Positions 54,421 to 62,428 are shown, counted from the stretch's first letter. The stretch: DNA of 64,000 bases from Planctomycetota bacterium (GCA_021776735.1 JAJFFH010000006.1:24655-88654); one strand, 5' to 3'. The notes: generated from the sequence alone by a model not told the origin. Program-made: numbers and translations.

Positions 54421-54450
54421 CTGGCCCAACATCGTCAGATGTTGGGCCAG
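54421..54450. repeat. Perfect 12-bp inverted repeat in noncoding DNA
   Basis: CTGGCCCAACAT and its exact complement with a 6-nt loop. A related TTGGCCCAT lies ~75 bp upstream. It could be an RNA hairpin or an operator; there is no T run. Confidence 0.55.
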
Positions 54451-54815
54451 AGGACACTTAGGCCCGCTCCCGAACTCCCTCTTCCGTTTTTCCCATTTCC
54501 CCGGTTCTCGGTCCCTTGCTCCGGGATTCCCGTTCCCGCTGTTCCGTCCGTTCTCTTTTCCCTTTTTCCTTGCTTCCCTGTCGCTGCTTTTAAGTGCCGT
54601 TCGGGGCGTCGGACCCGGTACCCATTCCCGTGTTTCCCGACTCGATTGGGCCCGAGCCCCGTTCGGCGGTGACCGGCTTGCGGTCTCCGTTTTTCCTCGC
54701 ACCCAGAACCTATCCCTGAGCGTGCCGCGGGCAAGTCGAAAAACGAATATAACTCGTTATCTCAAAAGAACTTGTGCGCGATCGGGTATGCGCGCTTGCG
54801 CAATGGTGTGCGCCC

Positions 54816-55394
54816 CTAGGTATCGCCGGGCTGGTCCCGCCAGAGGAAGTAGGCCAGCGCACAAACGCTGAGAGCGTGGTGGATTTCGCCGCTCTGAATC
54901 CGCGCCCGGACGTCGGCGACGGCCACCAACTCGACCCGGAGTTCTTCGTGGGCGTCGGGATTGGGTTCGGCCACCCGGCGCGCATCCTCGACGAGGTAGA
55001 TGTGCGTCTGGTTGGTCAGGATCGCGGGGTTGCTGCTCACGACGCCGATTTCGCGTACGGAGGCGCTGGCGTAGCCTGTTTCCTCCAGAAGTTCGCGCGC
55101 GGCGGCGGCGGCGGGCGAGGCGTCGTCGGGGTCCATCACGCCGCCCGGCACCTCGAGGCAGATCTCCCGAATGCCGTGGCGATACTGGTGCACGAGGACG
55201 ATGTGGCCGTCCGGGGTTACGGCGACGACGTTGACCCAGGGGCGCGCTTCGATCACGTGGAAGGGGTGGCCCGCGGGTGCGCCGCGAAACTCGTAGAGGT
55301 CCCGGCGCACCCGGAAAACGCCCGCGTCGTAGACGATTTCGCCCGAGATGCGGTTCCAGCTGGCATCGAGGCTCCCATCTGTGCTCGCATCCAT
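54816..55394 (-). CDS. Nudix hydrolase (ADP-ribose pyrophosphatase-like)
   Basis: Encodes 192 aa. The Nudix helix is GGVMDPDDASPAAAAARE followed by LLEETGY, with the REL.EE.G core intact; the upstream Glu is replaced by Asp and there is one extra Ala. FHVIEARPWVNVVAVTPDGHIVLVHQYRHG is typical of ADP-ribose pyrophosphatases, which split ADP-ribose into AMP and ribose phosphate. No membrane or secretion signal. Divergent from the ECF sigma operon. Confidence 0.85.
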   Translation of the reverse strand: MDASTDGSLDASWNRISGEIVYDAGVFRVRRDLYEFRGAPAGHPFHVIEARPWVNVVAVTPDGHIVLVHQYRHGIREICLEVPGGVMDPDDASPAAAAARELLEETGYASASVREIGVVSSNPAILTNQTHIYLVEDARRVAEPNPDAHEELRVELVAVADVRARIQSGEIHHALSVCALAYFLWRDQPGDT

Positions 55395-55451
55395 GCGTCC
55401 GATCCTGCCAGAAACCCGCGGCCCCGGGGCGGGTTAAAACAAGACCGGGCC

Positions 55452-56078
55452 ATGGCCGAACGCTCCGACGTGGAACTCATGCTCGCCGTAAGGGCGGGCG
55501 ACATGGATGCGTTTGCGTGTCTGGTGGACCGGCACAGAAACGGGATCGTGAACCTCTCCTATCGCTACCTGGGCAACCGCGCCGACGCCGAAGACCTCGC
55601 CCAAGAGGTGTTTCTGCGCGTCTTTCGCGCCCGTGACCGGTACCGGCCCGAGGCGAAGTTCACGACGTGGCTGTACCGGGTGGCGGTCAACGCGAGCCTG
55701 AACGAGGTGCGCAGCCGAAAAAACAGGCCCACCCACGCGGCGGCGAATCTGCGTGCCGGCGAGGACGACGACGGCGTACCGATGATCGCCGACGAAGACG
55801 CCACATCGCCGCACGACGCCGCGGAGCGCGAGGAGTTGCGGGCCCACGTCCGCGCCGCCGTCGCCGAGCTGCCCGATCGCCAGCGCCTGGCGCTCCTGCT
55901 CAACAAATTCCACGGCCAGGGTTACCAGGAGATTGCCGACGCGCTCGAGCTGACGATCCCGGCGGTCAAGAGCCTGCTCGTCCGCGCGCGCGAGAGCGTG
56001 CGCCAGCGCATCGAGCCCTACCTCCAGGCCGGCATCGACCTCTGGGCGAGCACGGGAAGCAAGAGGGGAACCGCATGA
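55452..56078 (+). CDS. ECF RNA polymerase sigma factor
   Basis: Encodes 208 aa. Region 2 is IVNLSYRYLGNRADAEDLAQEVFLRVF with KFTTWLYRVAVNASLNEVR; region 4 is LPDRQRLALLLNKFHGQGYQEIADALELTIPAVKSLLVRARESVR. The ATG at 55452 begins MAERSDVELMLAVRAGD. It directs transcription of a stress or envelope regulon; the target is unknown. Its stop overlaps the next gene as ATGA, the normal arrangement for a sigma factor and its anti-sigma partner. Confidence 0.92.
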   Translation: MAERSDVELMLAVRAGDMDAFACLVDRHRNGIVNLSYRYLGNRADAEDLAQEVFLRVFRARDRYRPEAKFTTWLYRVAVNASLNEVRSRKNRPTHAAANLRAGEDDDGVPMIADEDATSPHDAAEREELRAHVRAAVAELPDRQRLALLLNKFHGQGYQEIADALELTIPAVKSLLVRARESVRQRIEPYLQAGIDLWASTGSKRGTA

Positions 56079-56728
56079 ACGACCAGACGCGGGCGCTACT
56101 GCACGCCTACCACGACGGCGAACTCGACCCGGGGCAGCGAACCGATGTCGAGCGCCGCCTCGAGAACGACCCGGAGCTGGCCCGGCACCTCGACGAGCTC
56201 CGCGCGGTCGATGCCGCGCTCGGCCTGCTCCCGGTCGCCGCACCCGCGACGGACTTCACCCAATCGGTGCGCACGGACGCCGCCCTCGAGCTCCTACCGG
56301 GGACATCGCCGTCCGTACGCTTTACTCAAGAGGCTGTATCCCAGGCCCAGGTCGATGGCGCGCTCGAGTTGCTTTCGGCCGCGGACGTGTCCAGCGGATT
56401 CGTGGCCGGGGTCGTCGAACGCGCCGAGTCCGAGAAGCAAAAGACGGGGGCGGGGGCGGGGGAAGAAAAGACGGGGGCGGGGGCGGGGGAAGAAAACAGG
56501 GGGGCGGGGGCCGCGCGCGGGCGCGTGTTGCGGATCGCGGGCGCGGTTGCCGCGGTTGCCGCCGCGGTCGTCGCGGGGGTGTTGTTCTTGCGCGCCGAGC
56601 CGGCGCAGTCGCGTCCGGATACCGCCGCGTACGTCCCCTACGAGTGGGAAACGGATGGCGAGACCTATCCGAGCATGGCGCTGGACGACCTCGAGGACGA
56701 GATCCTCAAGGAGCTGGGGGCGACCTAG
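56075..56728 (+). CDS. Anti-sigma-factor-like membrane protein
   Basis: Encodes 217 aa. The N-terminal ~45 residues (LLHAYHDGELDPGQRTDVERRLEND) form an anti-sigma-type helical domain without the zinc HxxxCxxC motif. A triplicated segment follows: AALGLLPVAAPATDFTQS, AALELLPGTSPSVRFTQE, ALELLSAADVSSGFVAG. Then comes a TGAGAGEE linker repeat and one helix (IAGAVAAVAAAVVAGVLFL) with a short outer tail. It likely holds the upstream ECF factor at the membrane. The middle repeat unit contains a dispersed 11-mer (SPSVR). Confidence 0.8.
   Translation: MNDQTRALLHAYHDGELDPGQRTDVERRLENDPELARHLDELRAVDAALGLLPVAAPATDFTQSVRTDAALELLPGTSPSVRFTQEAVSQAQVDGALELLSAADVSSGFVAGVVERAESEKQKTGAGAGEEKTGAGAGEENRGAGAARGRVLRIAGAVAAVAAAVVAGVLFLRAEPAQSRPDTAAYVPYEWETDGETYPSMALDDLEDEILKELGAT
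56304..56314 (-). repeat. Dispersed 11-mer, exact copy with full flanks
   Basis: Followed by GTACGCTTTACTC. Encodes TSPSVRF in the anti-sigma-like gene without changing the repeat-unit length. Confidence 0.85.
56446..56510 (+). repeat. G-rich tandem coding repeat
   Basis: The AAGACGGGGGCGGGGGCGGG-type unit is present twice and partly a third time, encoding KTGAGAGEE twice then NRGAGA in the anti-sigma linker. Runs of five G on the coding strand could form a G-quadruplex. Confidence 0.65.
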
Positions 56729-57702
56729 TGCGCGCGCGCGCGCTGGCCGGCGTGGCCCTTGCCGTGTGCGTTTTTGTCGTAGCGCCCGCCGCCGCGTGGG
56801 CGGAGTCGGATTCCGTCGAGGGGCGCGTCGCGGCGATCCTCGGGCCCGCGTTCGCGAAGATGCCGCCGTGGCAGCAGCGCCTCGTGGTCGCGCGGTACCG
56901 CAAGTACGAGAAGATGCCGGAGAACCGGCGCAAGAAACTGACGGGCAAGGCGCTCGCTCGTTTTTTGACGCGCTCGCACCGGCGTTTCGACGAGCACGGA
57001 CTTCCCTCCGAGCTGAAAGAGGAACTGGAGTTGCTCCCGAAGCGGGTGCGTCCTCTCGCGGCGCGCCTGGCGATCTTGCGGTTGCGGCAACTGCGGCTTG
57101 ACCGTGCGCTCGCCCGCGTGCCCGCCGCGCAACGGTGGCGGATGTTTCGCGCGCTCTTTCCGGAGCCGTTTCGCCGGTCGGCGGCGGGCGCGGCGCACCG
57201 CAAGCTGCGCCAGTGGGTCGTGCGCCACGCCGTTGAGGCGGTGATGCGGCGGGTCGCGGCGCGCAAGGACGTGGCACCCGACGAGATGAAGCGGTTGAAG
57301 CGAACACTGGTGCGCAAGCACATCGCGCGCGAGGAACAGCAGGTCCTGAAGCGCGTGCGCCGCGAGATGCGCCGCCTGAGCCGCAGCCCGGAGCGCGCAC
57401 GCCCCGATTTCTTCGTCGAACGCCTCGATTTTCTCACGCCGCGGCAGCGCGAGCTGGTCCGCTACGCCCTGCGGCCACACGACTGCCCGCTGATCGACCT
57501 CGAATTCCTGGGGCCGCGCCCCGCCGACCGCGCCGATGCGCGCGTCTGGCAGCACGACTATCAGCTCTTCGCCCGCCTCGAGCTGTTGTCGGAAGCGGGC
57601 TTGCCGCGCGAACTGGTGTTGCATCTGGCTCCGAGCGGCAGCCCCGAGGAACTCATCCGCTCGCTGCGTGCGGTGTTCCGGACCAGGTTCGCCGAGCGTT
57701 AG
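56728..57702 (+). CDS. Secreted Arg-rich helical protein of the ECF operon
   Basis: Encodes 324 aa from a GTG overlapping the upstream stop (TAGTG). A signal peptide (ALAGVALAVCVFVVAPAAAWA) is followed by a very Arg/Lys-rich helical body. KMPPWQQRLVVARYRKYEKMPENRRKKL resembles the short helical motif of DUF3106-type periplasmic proteins. It is likely a regulated effector or accessory sensor of the sigma/anti-sigma pair. No enzyme motif is present. Confidence 0.65.
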   Translation: MRARALAGVALAVCVFVVAPAAAWAESDSVEGRVAAILGPAFAKMPPWQQRLVVARYRKYEKMPENRRKKLTGKALARFLTRSHRRFDEHGLPSELKEELELLPKRVRPLAARLAILRLRQLRLDRALARVPAAQRWRMFRALFPEPFRRSAAGAAHRKLRQWVVRHAVEAVMRRVAARKDVAPDEMKRLKRTLVRKHIAREEQQVLKRVRREMRRLSRSPERARPDFFVERLDFLTPRQRELVRYALRPHDCPLIDLEFLGPRPADRADARVWQHDYQLFARLELLSEAGLPRELVLHLAPSGSPEELIRSLRAVFRTRFAER

Positions 57703-57844
57703 TGTTAGTGGCTTGTCAGGCCAACGGGGCTCGGTTTGGGGGGGCGCGGGGGCGCGAGATCGGGCACGCTGTCCCGTCGTCTCCAAATGAGACGCTGCGT
57801 ATCACCTGACTCGCCGCAAAGTGCCGATATGACAGTGGTTTTCT

Positions 57845-59386
57845 ATGTCCAAGTGTTTGGAGTGCGGCGAGGTCTATGGCGAGCTGCGGCGCTGTCCCCA
57901 TTGCGGGGCCGTGCCGGAGCCCGTCGTTGCGTCCGTTCCGAGCCGCGGCGGCAGCGCTGAACTCGGCCACGCCGCGCGCGCGCGCAAGGTGCGCCAAGTG
58001 CGGATCGGTGTCCTCGCGGGCGGCGTTCTCGGGCTGGTCATCGCGATGGCGCTCCCGCGTTTGATCGGGGGCCAGGCGTCCGACGACGTGCCGTTGCCGG
58101 AGCCTTCCGTGCTCGGCAGCAAGGTCTGGGACAGGATTCAGTTGGCGCCGCCGTCCGAGATCGTGCCAGGCAAGCTTGCCGAAGGCTTCACGGTCGAATC
58201 CGTGCGTCTGGACGAGACCGGCGTGCGGGTGGAAGGCACGTGCAACCCCGACGCCGTGGTGTGGATCACGGTCGCGGGCCGGCCCGCGACGATCTCGCCG
58301 CGCGGCGACCGCTACCGGGCCGTTGTTCCGGCGGGCGATCACGAGATTCGTATCGTGATCCACGGCATTGACCGCAAGACCGCGGAAGAGACGCGGCGGA
58401 TTCGTCCCGACCCCGACGAAAGAGACATCGCCGTCCGTATGTCAAATTTCGCGGATGGTGCGACCGTACACACGCCGACCCTGCGCGTCCTGTTCCAGCC
58501 GCTCGACGGCGGGCCCGCGCGTCAGGAGGACTTGACGCTGCGCCGGGTCGAGAACGTCGTGCACGCCGGAACCCGGCAGTTCCGCATTTATCTCGCCCCG
58601 GTGGGGCTGATCTACCTGCGCACGACGGCGAAGGGGCCGGATGCTTTCCTGCGCGAGTCCGATGGCGCGGAGATGGTGCTGATTCCCGGCGGCATCGGCT
58701 ACCGCGGAATGGGGGACAAGAGGCCCCATGGGCCGCGCCACATCGTGCGGCTGCGCGCGTTCCTGATCGACCGTACCGAGGTGACCTGCCAACGGTATGG
58801 ACGCTTTCTGCGTGCCATGCGACGCGCGGACGAAGTCGCGCTGCGCCATCCGGAGGATCCGGGCGTCGATCACCGGCCCGCGGACTGGGAGACCGACCAT
58901 GCGCCCGCCGGCAGTCGTGATCTGCCCGTCACGGGCGTGACCTGGTACTCGGCCTACGCGTACGCGCGCTGGGTCGGAGGCCGCCTGCCGACCGAGGCGG
59001 AGTGGGAGCGAGCGACGGCGGGACCGTTTGGCCAGGCGTATTCGTGGGGTGAGGAGTACGACCCCGCGGCGTGCGCCGATTCGGGCGTGCTGCATCCCGC
59101 CGCGTCGCTTGCCGCCGGCGAAGGTCCGTACGCCCTGCTGCATGCGACCGGCAACGCGCGCGAATGGGTGGACGACCGTTTCGATCCGCGCTGGTACGTG
59201 CGCGGCTCGCGGACCAATCCGCGCGGTCCGGCGCGCACCAAGTTCCGCGTTCTCCGCGGCGGTTCGTACCAGTCGAGTGCGGAAGCGCGCCGGTTGCAGT
59301 TCCGCGACGCCCTCAATCCCCGCGCGAAGGTCGGCGACGTGGGGTTTCGGGTCGCCCGGCGCTGGATCGACATGGGCGAGCGCTAG
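57845..59386 (+). CDS. Zinc-ribbon, membrane-anchored FGE-sulfatase-domain protein
   Basis: Encodes 513 aa. An N-terminal zinc ribbon (CLECGEVYGELRRCPHCG) precedes one helix (VLAGGVLGLVIAMALP). The C-terminal ~250 residues form a formylglycine-generating-enzyme-like domain: RTEVTCQRYGRFLRA, PVTGVTWYSAYAYARWVGGRLPTEAEWERA, GNAREWVDDRF and RGGSYQSS. I do not see the paired catalytic cysteines of true FGE near the end, so it is more likely a binding or different oxidoreductive protein. A dispersed 11-mer encodes RDIAVRM in the middle region. Confidence 0.8.
   Translation: MSKCLECGEVYGELRRCPHCGAVPEPVVASVPSRGGSAELGHAARARKVRQVRIGVLAGGVLGLVIAMALPRLIGGQASDDVPLPEPSVLGSKVWDRIQLAPPSEIVPGKLAEGFTVESVRLDETGVRVEGTCNPDAVVWITVAGRPATISPRGDRYRAVVPAGDHEIRIVIHGIDRKTAEETRRIRPDPDERDIAVRMSNFADGATVHTPTLRVLFQPLDGGPARQEDLTLRRVENVVHAGTRQFRIYLAPVGLIYLRTTAKGPDAFLRESDGAEMVLIPGGIGYRGMGDKRPHGPRHIVRLRAFLIDRTEVTCQRYGRFLRAMRRADEVALRHPEDPGVDHRPADWETDHAPAGSRDLPVTGVTWYSAYAYARWVGGRLPTEAEWERATAGPFGQAYSWGEEYDPAACADSGVLHPAASLAAGEGPYALLHATGNAREWVDDRFDPRWYVRGSRTNPRGPARTKFRVLRGGSYQSSAEARRLQFRDALNPRAKVGDVGFRVARRWIDMGER
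58426..58436 (-). repeat. Dispersed 11-mer, exact copy
   Basis: GAAAGAGA precedes and GTATGTC follows. Encodes ERDIAVRM in the FGE-like gene. Confidence 0.8.
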
Positions 59387-59566
59387 CCCATCGCGCGCGG
59401 GTGCATCGTAAGTCTTGAGACTACAACGCCTTAGATCAACGTTAGCCCAACCGTCGAAAAAAAAAGACGAAACCGACTTGCCTTGAGGCAATCACGGGCT
59501 AATCTTCTCGCGTCTCGAATAGAGACCGTTCTTTATCGTGCAACGTTTCCCAGGGAAACGGTCGGA
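59387..59566. other. Leader upstream of the riboswitch
   Basis: Includes a run of nine A at 59457-59465. A weak promoter candidate TTGCCT (59478) - 16 bp - TAATCT (59500) would start transcription just before the aptamer. No gene is seen. Confidence 0.35.
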
Positions 59567-59663
59567 ACTCGGCTGAAAGGGCAAAACCGGTGAAAGCCGG
59601 TGACGCAAAGCCAAGGGCCTAACTCGTCTTACGACGACAAGGCAGCCTAGCCGCCAAACGAGT
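59567..59663 (+). promoter_or_regulatory. Cyclic-di-GMP-I (GEMM) riboswitch aptamer
   Basis: The conserved core is clear: AAAGGGCAAAACC, a GAAA tetraloop stem (CCGGTGAAAGCCGG), GACGCAAAGCC, then GGGCCTAA, a variable stem, and GGCAGCCTAGCCGCC. The closing helix pairs ACTCG (59567-59571) with CGAGT (59659-59663). This order matches the cyclic-di-GMP class I family. A terminator follows, then the FliA/WhiG-type sigma gene, so c-di-GMP would control its expression. Confidence 0.9.
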
Positions 59664-59680
59664 CTGGCACACGCCATGGA

Positions 59681-59726
59681 AATGGCGCGTCCGGACGTCG
59701 AAAGGCATCTGGACGCGCCATTTTTT
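59681..59726 (+). terminator. Intrinsic terminator of the c-di-GMP riboswitch
   Basis: AATGGCGCGTCC (59681-59692) pairs perfectly with GGACGCGCCATT (59711-59722), followed by six T. It lies 17 bp after the aptamer and about 100 bp before the sigma-factor start. Whether ligand binding favours or prevents it cannot be read with certainty. Confidence 0.85.
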
Positions 59727-59823
59727 CGTGCGCGTTCATACCTGACGCCCGGTCCACCGCCCCCTCTCGGAACAGACGAAAAGAGAGAAACCAGGGCCTA
59801 CAGAAAAGCGGTGGAGTAACTCG

Positions 59824-60615
59824 ATGGCGACGATGAAGATCAGGGACGATGCGGTTCGCGACGTTTGGATCAAGTACCAGCGCACCAAGCGCAAGGTCTA
59901 CAAGAACAAGCTGATCGAGACGTACTTTCCGCTCGTGCGCGGCGTCGCCGAGCGGATGCTGATGACTCTGCCGGCCTCGGTGGAGCTCGACGACCTGATC
60001 AGCATGGGGACCTTCGGCCTGATCGAGGCCATCGACCGCTTCGACCTCGGTCGCGGCGTGCTCTTCAAGACCTACTGTGTCAACCGCATCCGTGGAGCCA
60101 TCCTCGACGAGCTGCGTTCGCAGGACTGGGTGCCGCGCCTCGTGCGCTCGAAGTCATCGACCGTTGACAAGGTCGGTGGCCGCTTGCAAAGCCGTCTCGG
60201 CCGCCAGGCCACGCCCTGGGAGATGGCCGAAGAGCTCGAGATCGAGGTCTCGGACTACCAGCGCATCGAAAAGGACGCCAAGCCCACGGCGATGCTGAGC
60301 CTCACCGACGACTCGTCCGAACGCTCGGGCGACGAGAGCAGCAGTCGCATCGTCGATCTCGTCCGCGACGAAGGCGGCGAGGACCCCCTCGCAAATGTCC
60401 ACCTCAGCGACCTGCGCACGCTCGCGACCCGCTCGCTGAACAAGAAGGAAAAGATCGTCGTCACGCTCTACTACTTCGAGCAGCTCTCCATGAAGGAGAT
60501 CGCGAAGGTCCTCGGCCTCACCGAGTCGCGCGTCTGCCAGATTCACGGCAAGGTCATCCAGAAGCTCCGCAAGAGCTTCGAAAAGATCCGCTGCGACCTT
60601 TTCCTCGCTGAGTAG
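59824..60615 (+). CDS. FliA/WhiG-type alternative sigma factor
   Basis: Encodes 263 aa. Region 2 is LIETYFPLVRGVAERM with DDLISMGTFGLIEAIDRFDLGRGVLFKTYCVNRIRGAILDELRSQDW, the hallmark of FliA/WhiG. Region 3 is GRQATPWEMAEELEIEVSDYQRI and region 4 LNKKEKIVVTLYYFEQLSMKEIAKVLGLTESRVCQIHGK. GTGGAG sits 8 bp before the ATG. Such factors control flagellar or developmental genes. The c-di-GMP riboswitch in its leader would link it to the motile/sessile switch. Confidence 0.93.
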   Translation: MATMKIRDDAVRDVWIKYQRTKRKVYKNKLIETYFPLVRGVAERMLMTLPASVELDDLISMGTFGLIEAIDRFDLGRGVLFKTYCVNRIRGAILDELRSQDWVPRLVRSKSSTVDKVGGRLQSRLGRQATPWEMAEELEIEVSDYQRIEKDAKPTAMLSLTDDSSERSGDESSSRIVDLVRDEGGEDPLANVHLSDLRTLATRSLNKKEKIVVTLYYFEQLSMKEIAKVLGLTESRVCQIHGKVIQKLRKSFEKIRCDLFLAE

Positions 60616-60635
60616 GCGGGCGCGTGTTGCCAAGG

Positions 60636-60664
60636 CGAGAATCCGGCCCTGCGCCGGATTCTCG
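60636..60664 (+). terminator. Hairpin A after the sigma gene
   Basis: CGAGAATCCGGC pairs with GCCGGATTCTCG around a 5-nt loop, 20 bp past the stop, with only TT after it. It is part of a 47-bp block (60623-60669) repeated at 61033-61079. Confidence 0.75.
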
Positions 60665-60677
60665 TTAGCATGATCGG

Positions 60678-61022
60678 ATGCCGATTCTGGATTTGCAGCT
60701 TGTCGGGGACGTTCCTGACGGGGTTGCGCAGCGTGTGGCGGATGCTGCTGCCCATGTCCTGAACATGCCGCCGCAGCGGGTATGGGTGCGCGTGACGGCG
60801 CTGCTTCAGTATGCCGAGAACGGTGGTCGCGACGAGAGCCTGCGCCCGGTGTTTGTGAAGGTGCTCAAGCGCGACGCGCCCGAGGACGCGCTCGGCGAGG
60901 CGCGAGAACTGACGATCGCGATCGCCGAAGCGTGCGGCTGGCCGGCCGAAAACGTGCATGTGATCTACGAGCCTCCCGCCGCGGGTCGTGCTGCGTTCGG
61001 CGGGGATCTGCTCGACCCCTGA
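60678..61022 (+). CDS. Tautomerase/MIF-superfamily protein
   Basis: Encodes 114 aa starting MPILDLQLVGDVPDGV. A Pro right after the initiator is the catalytic base of the 4-oxalocrotonate tautomerase / MIF superfamily. PPQRVWVRVTALLQYAENGG and NVHVIYEPPAAGR fit the beta-alpha-beta repeats of the fold. The substrate is unknown. The gene sits exactly between two near-identical hairpins. Confidence 0.75.
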   Translation: MPILDLQLVGDVPDGVAQRVADAAAHVLNMPPQRVWVRVTALLQYAENGGRDESLRPVFVKVLKRDAPEDALGEARELTIAIAEACGWPAENVHVIYEPPAAGRAAFGGDLLDP

Positions 61023-61045
61023 GCAGGGAACCCGTGTTGCCGAGG

Positions 61046-61074
61046 CGAGAATCCGGCCCTGGGCCGGATTCTCG
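61046..61074 (+). terminator. Hairpin B after the tautomerase gene
   Basis: Same 12-bp stem as hairpin A. The surrounding 47-bp blocks differ at only two positions. Confidence 0.75.
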
Positions 61075-61143
61075 TTAGCGTGCGCGCTTCGCGCTTCTGA
61101 GCATGGCACGCGATGACGGCAGAGGTTCTATAATCACCCCTCC

Positions 61144-62352
61144 ATGCCCAGAAACATCGCCGTCCTTGGCTGTCTCGTTGGTCTTGCCGTCGTGTGCCTG
61201 GCCGTCTCCAGTCTGGCCGGCCCTAAAGGCGCGCTTGAAGACGAGACGCATCCGCGTTCGCCGGGGACGCCACTCAAGATGGACTTTTTGAGGTACGAGT
61301 GCGCGACGTGTCGCGACAAGGGGCTGTTGACCGAGGGCGAGTTCAAGTCGTTCAAGATGTTTCGCATGGAAACGGCGGCACTGGCGAAGGAGCTCGACCT
61401 CGACAAGGAGCACTATTTCATTCAGACCCCGCACTTTCTGATTGTCAGTACGCTGCGGAGGTCGAAGCTCAAATTCAAGGGCAACCGGTTTGCGCGCGCC
61501 GACATCACGCGGCTGCAAAAGATCTTTCCGAAGCTGAAGATGGGCCGCGACGGGACGCGGATCAACGGTCATCAGCGTGCGCATCTCTATCACATCCGCG
61601 CGGAGCGTTGGTATGCGCACTTCGCGGCGCTGACGGACAACAAACGGCCATTCTTGGGCATGCACGAGCGCTATCACGTGTGTCTGTTCGACGATTACGC
61701 CGAGCACCACACGCTCAACGACAAGTTCATCGGGCGCGCGAGCGACAAGGCGGGAGTGCAACATCACATCCGCGACGAGCCCAACTTCATGGTGTTTACG
61801 ACGTCGGAGCAACAGGTCGCGCGCGACCAGGGCAAGGGCGACACGATCTTTCAGAACCATGTCTGCCACAACATCGCGCACAACCTGTGCGACGGCCATG
61901 GCAACTACTACACCGAAACGCCCGCCTGGATCGAGGAGGGCATCGGCCACTATTACGAGCGCCGCGAGAACACGCGCCACAACACGTTTTGCTGGTCCGA
62001 GGGCTCGGCGCCGCGCGATTTCCTGAAACCCAAGTGGAGCTCGGTGGTCTACGGCATCGTGCGCCGCAAAAAAGACCCGAGCCTGAGCCGCTGGTGCGAA
62101 AAGCTGCAACCCGGCGAGCTAAGCGGCACCCAAAACGGCCTGAGCTGGAGCATCGCCCAATACATGGTCGAAGCCGAGCCGATCCGTTTCACGAAGTTGC
62201 TGCGCAAGCTCGACGAACGCCACAAGAAAGGCGCCGGCGCCAAAGCCAAACAGGACCGCTGCGCAAAAGCGATCGAACACGCGTTCGGCGTGAGCCCGAG
62301 CGTGCTGCACGAACGCTGGCGCACGTGGGTGTTGGAGAAGTACCGGAAGTAG
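61144..62352 (+). CDS. Secreted gluzincin-like protein with degenerate HNIAH motif
   Basis: Encodes 402 aa with a signal peptide (RNIAVLGCLVGLAVVCLAVSSLAG). HNIAH at residues 242-246 sits where HExxH is expected, and PAWIEEGIGHYYE (Glu264/265) supplies the third ligand position, the layout of DUF1570-like peptidases. The catalytic Glu is Asn243, so hydrolysis may be lost while zinc binding could remain. The segment CATCRDKG resembles a broken heme or zinc site. A dispersed 11-mer encodes NIAVL in the signal peptide. Confidence 0.75.
   Translation: MPRNIAVLGCLVGLAVVCLAVSSLAGPKGALEDETHPRSPGTPLKMDFLRYECATCRDKGLLTEGEFKSFKMFRMETAALAKELDLDKEHYFIQTPHFLIVSTLRRSKLKFKGNRFARADITRLQKIFPKLKMGRDGTRINGHQRAHLYHIRAERWYAHFAALTDNKRPFLGMHERYHVCLFDDYAEHHTLNDKFIGRASDKAGVQHHIRDEPNFMVFTTSEQQVARDQGKGDTIFQNHVCHNIAHNLCDGHGNYYTETPAWIEEGIGHYYERRENTRHNTFCWSEGSAPRDFLKPKWSSVVYGIVRRKKDPSLSRWCEKLQPGELSGTQNGLSWSIAQYMVEAEPIRFTKLLRKLDERHKKGAGAKAKQDRCAKAIEHAFGVSPSVLHERWRTWVLEKYRK
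61155..61165 (-). repeat. Dispersed 11-mer, exact copy
   Basis: Preceded by AGAAA and followed by TTGGC; inside signal-peptide codons of the gluzincin-like protein. Confidence 0.8.
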
Positions 62353-62383
62353 TCCTCTGCGAGGTCGGAGGGTGGTTGCCAGG

Positions 62384-62428
62384 AGGGAATCCGCTTCGCT
62401 GATTCCCTAGTGCGGGCCTTTGGCCCGC
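62384..62428 (+). terminator. Two hairpins after the gluzincin-like gene
   Basis: AGGGAATC/GATTCCCT (62384-62408) is followed by GCGGGCC/GGCCCGC (62412-62428). The first resembles hairpins A and B in layout (GTTGCC before, GAATCC at the stem). Confidence 0.6.

Larger units (their letters stand above)
54067..54815. other. 749-bp noncoding region
   Basis: Contains tandem terminator-like hairpins (54247-54305), a 12-bp inverted repeat (54421-54450) and a strongly pyrimidine-rich stretch at about 54475-54600. Base content is visibly less GC-rich near 54730-54770. No gene is convincing on either strand. Confidence 0.6.

Noticed and set aside
60288..60297. ACGGCGATGC in the FliA-type sigma gene as a motif copy
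   Set aside because: Only about eight bases match and both flanks differ.
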